From Bacteroidota bacterium (GTDB taxonomy: Bacteria; Bacteroidota; Kryptoniia; Kryptoniales; JAKASW01): 5,987 nucleotides of DNA. The translations under genes and the position numbers were made by a program. Shown here one piece after another: positions 1 to 5,370 of the stretch (the stretch's first letter is position 1; every line of letters starts with the position of its first letter). The stretch lies in assembly GCA_021796055.1 (NCBI GenBank), contig JAJYOS010000435.1:1-5987 (forward strand), written 5' to 3'. The notes beneath the pieces were generated by a model. It did no database searches. It saw only the letters and a list, made by a program, of their open reading frames with translations, and was not told the DNA's origin.

Positions 1-1041
1 AAGGTGTTCATAGGTAAAGTCCCCGTGGGAGGCGGGGCCCCTATCACCGTCCAGACCATGACGAAGACGAAAACCTCCGATGTGGACGCGACAGTCAAGC
101 AGATTGTCGAAGCGGCAGACGCGGGATGCGATATCGTACGCGTCACGGTGAACGACAAGGAAGCGGCGGCAGCGATAGGGGAGATCGTCAAGCAGTCGCC
201 CATCCCTGTAGTTGCGGATATACATTTCAACCACATATTTGCCATCAAAGCCCTCGAGGGAGGGGTGGCAAAGGTCAGACTGAATCCCGGCAATATTGGA
301 AGTGTGGACAGGATCCGGCAAGTCCTTTCCCTCGCGAAAGAAAGAAAGGTGCCCATAAGGATCGGGGTGAACTCGGGCTCGCTTGAGAAGGATATTCTTG
401 AAAAGCACGGCTACCCGACGGCCGAAGCGCTTTACGAAAGTGCGATGCGGCACGTCAATATCTGCGAAGAGAATGACTTTCACGACGTTATTATCTCTGT
501 CAAGTCAACCGCCGTCCGCCTGATGATTGCCGCTTACCGGCTCATAGCGGAAAGGACAGACTATCCGCTTCATCTCGGAGTAACCGAGGCAGGCCCAACG
601 AGAATAGGCACGATAAAGTCGTCGATCGGGATCGGTACTCTGCTCGCGGAAGGTATTGGCGACACTATAAGAGTTTCACTGACGGACGACCCGGTGAGAG
701 AGGTCGAGGTTGGAAAAGAGATTTTGCGCTCGCTAGGTCTCGCGACGCGAAACGTCGAACTTATCGCTTGCCCGACATGCGGGAGGCTAGAGGTGGATCT
801 CTTCTCGATCACGAAACAGCTTGAAGAGCGCCTTGCCGGCATAAAGAAACCAGTGAAGATCGCGATACTCGGATGCGTCGTTAATGGTCCCGGCGAAGCG
901 AGCGAAGCGGATATAGGTGTCGCTTGCGGAAAGGGAGTCGGCATACTCTACCGAAAAGGAGAAGTCATCCGCCGCGTGAAAGAGGAAGAGATAGTGAACG
1001 CTGTGGTAGAAGAAGTCGTCAAATTCCAACCGACAAATTGA
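1..1041 (+). CDS. ispG: 4-hydroxy-3-methylbut-2-enyl diphosphate synthase IspG (GcpE), 5'-truncated by the window
   Basis: IspG performs the penultimate step of the MEP isoprenoid pathway in the cytoplasm, the reductive ring opening of MEcPP to HMBPP using a [4Fe-4S] cluster. The reading frame is open from base 1 (first codon AAG), and the family pattern V-x-I/V-G-x-V-P-x-G is already under way, so the GTG at base 4 is an internal Val and not the start. Counting the base-1 codon as residue 1, the barrel motifs VADIHFN (about 71-77) and LNPGNIG (about 94-100) are present. The cluster ligands are Cys257 and Cys260 (CPTCGR), Cys292 (GCVVNGPGE) and Glu299. The spacings of 3, 32 and 7 residues equal those of E. 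coli C270/C273/C305/E312, so about 13 N-terminal residues are missing. There is no large insert domain, so this is the short bacterial form. The HIT gene follows after 39 bases. All catalytic features are intact. Confidence 0.97.
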   Translation, partial: KVFIGKVPVGGGAPITVQTMTKTKTSDVDATVKQIVEAADAGCDIVRVTVNDKEAAAAIGEIVKQSPIPVVADIHFNHIFAIKALEGGVAKVRLNPGNIGSVDRIRQVLSLAKERKVPIRIGVNSGSLEKDILEKHGYPTAEALYESAMRHVNICEENDFHDVIISVKSTAVRLMIAAYRLIAERTDYPLHLGVTEAGPTRIGTIKSSIGIGTLLAEGIGDTIRVSLTDDPVREVEVGKEILRSLGLATRNVELIACPTCGRLEVDLFSITKQLEERLAGIKKPVKIAILGCVVNGPGEASEADIGVACGKGVGILYRKGEVIRRVKEEEIVNAVVEEVVKFQPTN

Positions 1042-1080
1042 CTTTGATGAGAAATTGGAGTTCCAAGAGAACCTAAGCTA

Positions 1081-1425
1081 ATGAGCTGCATTTTCTGCGA
1101 CATATCGGAAGGTAAGGCGGCGGCAGATTTCATCTTCAAAGACGGAGACGTGTTTGCCATCAGGGATGTCCATCCCGCCGCTCCGACACATATCCTTATC
1201 ATCCCGAGGAAACATGTGGCTAGCCTCGCAGAAATGGAGTGGGTTGCCGACACTAATCTGGTTTCGAAGATGGTGGCCACGGCGGTCGATGTGGCCAGGA
1301 AAGTTTCTATTTCCGAAAGAGGTTACAGGCTGGTCTGGAACTGCCGAGCCGATGGCGGCCAGACGGTCAGTCATATACACCTTCATCTATTAGGCGGCAG
1401 GCAGATGAAATGGCCGCCGGGGTGA
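1081..1425 (+). CDS. HIT family protein (HINT/PKCI-type purine nucleoside phosphoramidase)
   Basis: This 114-residue cytoplasmic protein has the full length and layout of bacterial HINT proteins, which hydrolyse AMP-linked substrates such as adenosine phosphoramidates and lysyl-AMP. The histidine triad HIHLHLL places His98, His100 and His102, with His100 in the position of the catalytic nucleophile. It is followed by the HINT C-terminal signature GGRQMKWPPG, which ends the protein. Asn87 and the DGGQ segment (91-94) match the conserved active-site loop. Cys3 and Cys6 (CIFC) form the N-terminal half of the structural zinc site found in many bacterial members. The ATG at 1081 is the only usable start, because an in-frame TGA lies at 1048-1050 with no ATG, GTG or TTG between. 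The ribosome binding site is weak. The gene sits 39 bases after ispG and 7 bases before the next gene, so it is probably co-transcribed. The true substrate cannot be read from sequence. Confidence 0.95.
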   Translation: MSCIFCDISEGKAAADFIFKDGDVFAIRDVHPAAPTHILIIPRKHVASLAEMEWVADTNLVSKMVATAVDVARKVSISERGYRLVWNCRADGGQTVSHIHLHLLGGRQMKWPPG

Positions 1426-1432
1426 TGATACA

Positions 1433-1720
1433 ATGAAAACGAACAGAGTAATATTCCTGGCGTGGTTCGCGCCGCTGATTTTCATGCTCATCGCGTTCTA
1501 CGTCCTCTTTAACAGCCAGGCTCCGACGGCGGCGAAGGTGGTCTTCACGTCTGTACCGGTGCTTATATGGATCCTTGGCGGGTTCGCGATCTACCGTGAG
1601 TACCACGAACAGAAGAAAGAACGCCGCAGGGAAGAGGAGATTCTTGACGAGGTCAAACAAATATTGAATACTCCCAGGAACGCACCCGACAAGAGGCATT
1701 CTGAAGAACGAAGAGACTGA
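1433..1720 (+). CDS. Small two-helix membrane protein of unknown function
   Basis: I do not recognise this 95-residue protein. Two hydrophobic stretches, about residues 5-26 (starting VIFLAWFAPLIFML) and 35-54 (VVFTSVPVLIWILGGFAIY), look like transmembrane helices joined by a short polar loop. The remaining 40 residues are highly charged (KKERRREEEILDEVKQIL) and probably form a cytoplasmic amphipathic or coiled helix. Basic residues after helix 2 put the C-terminus inside by the positive-inside rule, which implies an N-in/C-in hairpin. The ATG lies 7 bases after the HIT stop codon, and a GGGGTGAT ribosome binding site lies inside the end of the HIT gene, so translation is probably coupled to HIT. 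It could be a small scaffold or regulator in the inner membrane. It is judged real because of this spacing, the consistent composition and the lack of any competing frame. Confidence 0.75.
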   Translation: MKTNRVIFLAWFAPLIFMLIAFYVLFNSQAPTAAKVVFTSVPVLIWILGGFAIYREYHEQKKERRREEEILDEVKQILNTPRNAPDKRHSEERRD

Positions 1721-1874
1721 AGAGGTCGTGGAACATCAATGCGACGGAGGCAAGCCGCTTCAGGGGCGGTTGTGTGAATATCGCTATCATCTTGACTGAA
1801 ATGACTTTCCAAATTCTTCCGCAGCAAGCAACGATGCGGGCGGGCTTGGTTACTCCTTTTCCGCGGAGTGTTGA
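1721..1874 (+). other. Intergenic gap before the CPBP protease gene
   Basis: This 154-base gap separates the ispG-HIT-membrane protein unit from the protease gene. A weak stem (about 1753-1772, six pairs including G-T, seven-base loop) has no T run after it and is not a convincing terminator. A TTGACT at 1792-1797 resembles a -35 box, but no good -10 box lies at the right distance. The only clear signal is the GGAG ribosome binding site at 1865-1868, six bases before the ATG at 1875. Whether the protease gene has its own promoter is undecided. Confidence 0.5.
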
Positions 1875-2972
1875 ATGAATATCCCCGATTTCTTCTTGCG
1901 ATACTGGCTTCTCATTGCCCTATACCAGGCAACTTGTGCCTTTGCCTCTTCTGCGGTAGCGGATCGTAAGCGACGCGACCAGGGGTACTGGTTTTTGTCC
2001 GGTCTAGTACTTGGAATATTTGCTCTCGCCGCGGTTATCATCGTCAAGAGACGTTCTGAGGAGCTCGCGCCGAAGAATAATCTCCTGCTGGATTCTGAGC
2101 ACTACCTGCGGAGCGGATGGAGAGTAACACTTTTTCTCGTAGCCATAATCGCGATTTACTACATCTCCGCTATCCTGGCCAAGCTGACGGGCGTTGTACC
2201 GATACAATCTTTCTATTTCCTCTTTTACATCGACGTGATCATCGCAACGTACCTTCTCATTAGGTTCGTTGACAGACGAAGATTCGTCTCCGTCGGGATT
2301 CCTTATCACGGCAAGATCTGGAAAGAGTTGCTTCTCGGATTTCTGATTGGCGCGGTAATGATTGGGGCTGTCGGCGGAGTTGAGCTGGCGGCTGGTGCCA
2401 TCAAGTTGAACATCAGGCCAGGGCAGAATTGGCTTCTCGTGATTAGAAACTTCGGATTGAGTTTCATCTTCTTCGGCTTTTTTGCGATGGGCGAAGAGCT
2501 GGTTTTCAGGGGCTATCCATTCCAGGCATTGATTGATGGGACTGGGGCCGTTGGCGCGACGATCCTCATGTCGATTTTTTTCGGTGCGATGCACCTGGCA
2601 AACCCTTCCGCGGATTTTCTGTCGACGCTGAACACGATGCTTGCTGGAGTCTGGCTTTCTCTGGCATACTTGAAGACTCGCGCGCTTTATTTCCCATTCG
2701 GAATGCACTTCTCGTGGAATCTGGTGCAGAGTTTCTTTCTTTCGCTTCCTGTCAGCGGATTGCTCACGAACAGGACGATATTCGTTCCGACGGATTACGG
2801 TCCCTATTGGCTTACGGGTGGAAGGTATGGTCCTGAAGCCGGAGTCGGCACGACGGTCGTGATCGCGGCCGCTATCGCTTATTTGCTCATCAGCAAGAAA
2901 ATAAAGCCGGCATACGATTACGAGGCGACCAGGCAACGCTTTGCAGTTGCCGACAGGAGCAATGCCGCCTGA
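1875..2972 (+). CDS. CPBP-family intramembrane glutamic protease (CAAX/Abi type) with N-terminal membrane module
   Basis: This 365-residue multi-pass membrane protein carries all CPBP (Abi, CaaX protease-like) motifs: EExxxR at Glu207-Glu208-Arg212, FxxxH at Phe236-His240, and HxxxN at His278-Asn282. These residues lie in the membrane and form the glutamate-based catalytic site of Rce1-like proteases. Family members process prenylated proteins in eukaryotes; bacterial roles are diverse (bacteriocin maturation or immunity, anti-sigma cleavage) and mostly unknown. Further helices lie at about 84-104, 110-131, 150-175, 187-205, 222-243, 248-267 and 323-341. The loop LTGGRYGPE (313-321) before the last helix is a pattern I associate with a CPBP subgroup. 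Residues 1-60 form an extra unit of two hydrophobic segments around a basic turn (ADRKRRDQGYWF), resembling small membrane proteins that often stand alone. The start is supported by GGAG six bases upstream. The substrate cannot be inferred from the neighbours. Confidence 0.93.
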   Translation: MNIPDFFLRYWLLIALYQATCAFASSAVADRKRRDQGYWFLSGLVLGIFALAAVIIVKRRSEELAPKNNLLLDSEHYLRSGWRVTLFLVAIIAIYYISAILAKLTGVVPIQSFYFLFYIDVIIATYLLIRFVDRRRFVSVGIPYHGKIWKELLLGFLIGAVMIGAVGGVELAAGAIKLNIRPGQNWLLVIRNFGLSFIFFGFFAMGEELVFRGYPFQALIDGTGAVGATILMSIFFGAMHLANPSADFLSTLNTMLAGVWLSLAYLKTRALYFPFGMHFSWNLVQSFFLSLPVSGLLTNRTIFVPTDYGPYWLTGGRYGPEAGVGTTVVIAAAIAYLLISKKIKPAYDYEATRQRFAVADRSNAA

Positions 2973-3008
2973 CATCCGTTTAGTACCAAAAGGGTTACAG
3001 AGTTCGAA

Positions 3009-3052
3009 GGGTCATGTGGGCTGCAAAATGTTCAACCCCAGGCAGAAGCTAA
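3009..3052 (+). repeat. Direct repeat, copy A (diverged)
   Basis: This 44-base stretch aligns without gaps to 3178-3221 with about 32 of 44 identical positions. Shared blocks include GGGTC, TGTGG, AAATGTT and CCAGGCAG. Copy A lacks the ribosome binding site and GTG that precede copy B, and similarity stops after AGCT at about 3050. It lies 37 bases downstream of the protease stop codon. It could be a decayed duplicate of copy B or one member of a dispersed intergenic repeat. Confidence 0.6.
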
Positions 3053-3109
3053 ACAATTGCACAGAGTACAACAGAGAGAACAATTTCTTTCCGTGGATCT
3101 ATTTGCTTC

Positions 3110-3145
3110 TTCCGCACATTAATATCCCAATAAGGTAATGCGGAA
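3110..3145 (+). other. Hairpin upstream of the microORF ribosome binding site
   Basis: The left arm TTCCG-CA-CATTA (3110-3121) pairs with TAATGCGGAA (3136-3145). This gives ten base pairs interrupted by a two-base bulge (CA, 3115-3116), around a 14-base loop. No T run follows on either strand, so it is not a standard intrinsic terminator. It ends six bases before AAGGAGG at 3152-3158. It may mark the 3' end of the protease transcript or influence translation of the possible microORF. Function is inferred only from position. Confidence 0.45.
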
Positions 3146-3163
3146 TACTGCAAGGAGGTATCC

Positions 3164-3262
3164 GTGGAACTCCCGCAGGGTCTTGTGGACGGTGAAATGT
3201 TTAAATCCAGGCAGCGGCTGGCTGCCAGGGAGGTGGGTGGGAAAAGATCTCTACTACTTTGA
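3164..3262 (+). CDS. Possible 32-codon microORF with strong ribosome binding site
   Basis: A full AAGGAGG (3152-3158) lies five bases before a GTG that opens a 32-codon frame ending at TGA 3260-3262. The product would start MELPQGLVDGEMFKSRQRL and be basic, soluble and without a membrane segment or signal peptide. The diverged copy A, read in the matching frame, gives KGHVGCKMFNPRQKL. The shared pattern G-x-V-x-x-x-M-F-x-x-R-Q-K/R-L is suggestive, but it also follows from the DNA similarity alone. The last nine bases overlap the 3' end of the convergent phosphatase gene. It may instead be chance reading of a non-coding repeat containing the phosphatase terminator. I do not recognise the peptide. 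Confidence 0.3.
   Translation: MELPQGLVDGEMFKSRQRLAAREVGGKRSLLL
3178..3221 (+). repeat. Direct repeat, copy B
   Basis: This is the partner of 3009-3052, 169 bases away in the same orientation, with about 73 percent identity over 44 bases. It contains most of the possible microORF and the left arm of the hairpin at 3207-3229. Copy A shares the left arm only in part (CCAGGCAG) and has no right arm, so the hairpin is specific to copy B. Confidence 0.6.
3207..3229 (-). terminator. Probable weak intrinsic terminator of the phosphatase gene
   Basis: GGCAGC (3210-3215) and GCTGCC (3221-3226) form a perfect six-pair GC-rich stem around a five-base loop. Two more C-G pairs lie outside an A-A mismatch. 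On the minus strand the hairpin begins 24 bases after the phosphatase stop codon and is followed by ATTTAAACATTT, which is T-rich but not an uninterrupted run. The position fits termination of the phosphatase transcript; the imperfect tail lowers confidence. Confidence 0.4.
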
Positions 3263-4954
3263 CCGTTTCATTACTAGAAGAGTCATGTCGTCGAATTGCG
3301 GAGTCTCCGCGACGTGAGCGTTGACCTCTTCAAAAATCCTGGCTGCAATCTCCGCTGCGGATAAGCTGAGAGATTTCTTCACTAGGGCTTCAACCCGCTC
3401 GGCACCGAATCTTTCTCCTCCTGAATTGACTGCGTCGTGAACCCCATCTGAACAGACCACCAGTACGTCGCCTTTATGGACTTCCATCTCCTCGCTTTGG
3501 AAGGGAAAGTCTTCCACCACTCCGAGCGGAACACCGCCCGCCTTTAAACGGTGTGCGCTTTTTCCCTTATGGAAGAAGAGCGGCTCTTCATGGCCGGCGT
3601 TAGTATAGGTGAAGAAATTCTTTCTCGCGTCAAGAACGCCATAAAATAACGTCGCGAACTTGTCGGGCGCTGTCGAACTGAAAAGTAGATTGTTCGATTG
3701 CGCGACGCATTGTCCGGGATCGGGATTTAGTCTCGAATACGCTCTGATGCTTGCCTGCACATTCGCCATTAGTAGCGCCGCGGGCATCCCTTTCCCCGAC
3801 ACATCGCCAAGAGAAAAAGCGACCCTGTCGCTCTCGAGCTGTATGAAATCATAAAGATCGCCGGCGACAGATTTCGCCGGGATAGAGTCCGCGAAAAACT
3901 CGTAGCCATCGGTCGAAGGGATCTGCTTCGGAAGGAGTCCCATCTGCACGGTGTGGGCCGCGGAGAGATCTTTTTCGAGCGCTATTTTGTGGCGCTCTTC
4001 CTCGTAAAGACGGGCCTTTTCGACGGCGAGCGCGGCATGAACAGAAAGAGCGTTTATCCCTATCTCATCTTCGTGCGTGAAGGCGCCTTCTCGCTTGTTC
4101 AGCAGCTGGAACACGCCTGCTATCTTTCCTTCCTTGTCGCGCATCGGCATACAAAGTATTGTCCTGGTATGGTAACCAGTTCGCTTGTCTATTTCCGGAT
4201 TGAATCTGGCATCGAGATAAGCGTCAGGGATGTTCAATGTATCGCCGGTGGCGGCGACATATCCGGCAATGCCCTTTCCGACGGGGAGCCTGATAGTTAT
4301 CGGCTCGGAAGCCTCCAGCACCTTCGACCACAACTCTCCCTTCCTCTCGTCGATCAGATAGACGGTTCCGCTGTCGGCGTCTACCGTCTTCAGGGCAATA
4401 TCGAGAATTATCTTGAGCAGATTGTCCAGATCAAGCGTTGAGTTGATCATCTTCGACGCGTCGATGATGCGCTCAAGCCTTCGTACCTCGGTGACAAGAT
4501 GTCTGGTGGTGCGCTCGAGCTCCTGCAGGAAATGGTTGTTCTGTGACCGAAATCTTATTGAAGTCACGAGAAGGAGCCTGATGGCAAATGGATGGCTCTC
4601 CGCGAGGAGTTTGTCGAAATCTCTTTTGGAAAGGACATAGGTGGTGCAATCGTCAAGAGCGACGGCTTTGCCAGGGTTGGGGCGGCCGTCGATAATTGAT
4701 ATCTCTCCGAAGAAGTCTCCGGGATGCAGCAGGGCGAGGCGGAAGTCGTCGCCGAGTCTTGTCATTCGAGTCAGCTTCACGCGTCCCTCGAGTATAAGGT
4801 GGATGCCTGAGCTCTCGTCGTCGTCTTGCATTATGGTTTCACCGGCGATGAAATGTTGTTCGCGAAGGCGTGGAAGTATAAATGCGTATTCTTGTTCGGT
4901 TATGTCCTCAAGCAGGATGTTGAGCCGAAGACGGTCGATGGCATTTGTAATCAT
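3254..4954 (-). CDS. Serine phosphatase, cNMP-binding-like + GAF + PP2C (RsbU/SpoIIE class)
   Basis: This 566-residue soluble signalling protein has three domains. Residues about 14-130 form a cyclic-nucleotide-binding-like domain (HPGDFFGEISIIDG at 77-90) with no DNA-binding domain after it. Residues about 175-317 are a GAF domain (DADSGTVYLID, LPVGKGIAGYVA, NIPDAYLD), flanked by likely coiled helices at about 145-170 and 312-335. Residues about 330-563 are a PP2C/SpoIIE phosphatase. Its metal-binding acidic positions appear intact: Asp366 and Asp369 (GDLYDF), Asp384 (GDVSGKG), Asp503 (SDGV) and Asp555-Asp556 (FDDMT). Relatives dephosphorylate anti-anti-sigma STAS proteins in partner-switching stress pathways. 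Here the cNMP fold and GAF domain would sense the input. The usual R-S/T-A of the phosphate-binding cassette reads G-K-A at 95-97, so cAMP binding is doubtful. The ATG at 4954 is the only start before an upstream in-frame stop. The nearest AGGGAG lies rather far upstream (about 15 bases). No STAS or kinase partner is in the window. Confidence 0.94.
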   Translation of the reverse strand: MITNAIDRLRLNILLEDITEQEYAFILPRLREQHFIAGETIMQDDDESSGIHLILEGRVKLTRMTRLGDDFRLALLHPGDFFGEISIIDGRPNPGKAVALDDCTTYVLSKRDFDKLLAESHPFAIRLLLVTSIRFRSQNNHFLQELERTTRHLVTEVRRLERIIDASKMINSTLDLDNLLKIILDIALKTVDADSGTVYLIDERKGELWSKVLEASEPITIRLPVGKGIAGYVAATGDTLNIPDAYLDARFNPEIDKRTGYHTRTILCMPMRDKEGKIAGVFQLLNKREGAFTHEDEIGINALSVHAALAVEKARLYEEERHKIALEKDLSAAHTVQMGLLPKQIPSTDGYEFFADSIPAKSVAGDLYDFIQLESDRVAFSLGDVSGKGMPAALLMANVQASIRAYSRLNPDPGQCVAQSNNLLFSSTAPDKFATLFYGVLDARKNFFTYTNAGHEEPLFFHKGKSAHRLKAGGVPLGVVEDFPFQSEEMEVHKGDVLVVCSDGVHDAVNSGGERFGAERVEALVKKSLSLSAAEIAARIFEEVNAHVAETPQFDDMTLLVMKRSK

Positions 4955-5370
4955 TTTCGGTCCGGTCTGCTCCCTAAAGTGTTAAGAAACGACCGCTCTA
5001 TGGAACAAGACCGGCCGTCCCACCTTCATTTCCGACTGATAACATCATTGGACGCTGTTGAAATTAACAGTCCGGTCCATTAAAGCAAATATTCGGCTCG
5101 GGATTGATTTGAAGATCGGCTGGTTATTGGCGGTCCTTATACGCCAGGACAATTACACGGAAACATTCCGTGATCGCACTCGACAAGCGCGGATTAGCCC
5201 GAATCCGTTTATCGGCTTAACTCAAATCTTCCGTGTCTCTAGAGCTCTGTAAGTCGTCTCCAAATATATCTACAGGCGGATGGTCAGTCTCTTCCGCTCT
5301 CAATCGTCGTCAACTTCCGGAGATAGTCAACCTCCATCGACAGGCAATGACGACTTCGCCGGTTAGGTTC
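4955..5370. other. Long intergenic region upstream of the phosphatase gene
   Basis: No convincing gene is seen on either strand in these 416 bases. Short open frames here lack ribosome binding sites and recognisable composition. The region should hold the terminator of the glycine-rich protein gene and the promoter of the phosphatase gene, but no clear -35/-10 pair or T-tailed hairpin was found. Notable structures are the palindrome at 5156-5172, two mutually exclusive five-pair stems at 5128-5150 (TGGCG/CGCCA and GTCCT/AGGAC), and the inverted pair CCGGTCT (4962-4968) / AGACCGG (5008-5014), which would lie in the phosphatase leader. Confidence 0.6.
5156..5172. repeat. Perfect inverted repeat CACGGAA-ACA-TTCCGTG
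   Basis: Two seven-base arms flank a three-base centre and match exactly. The arm TTCCGTG recurs at 5229-5235. Neither side is followed by a T run, so a terminator is unlikely. The length and symmetry suit a dimeric regulator site about 200 bases upstream of the phosphatase start, but no regulator can be named. Confidence 0.45.

Noticed and set aside
4..6. GTG at base 4 as the ispG start
   Set aside because: The frame is already open at base 1, the family motif is under way, and ligand spacing against E. coli IspG shows about 13 residues missing; this codon is an internal Val.
1753..1772. Stem-loop after the small membrane protein gene as a terminator
   Set aside because: Six pairs including a G-T, with no T run after it.
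1774..1878. 34-codon frame from GTG 1774 with AGGGG upstream, ending across the protease start codon
   Set aside because: The ribosome binding site is modest, the peptide has no recognisable features, and the protease gene has its own well-placed GGAG. Kept only as a possible leader peptide.
1875..2972. CPBP protease as an abortive-infection phage defence gene
   Set aside because: The historical Abi label covers a wide protease family; no toxin, antitoxin or other defence gene is adjacent, so a defence role is not supported.
2004..2975. 323-codon open frame antisense to the protease gene
   Set aside because: The plus frame carries all CPBP motifs in order; the antisense product is highly charged, has no recognisable domain, and has no ribosome binding site evidence.
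2973..3253. Mobile element or CRISPR remnant in the repeat region
   Set aside because: Only two diverged copies, with no terminal inverted repeats, target duplications, regular spacing or transposase.
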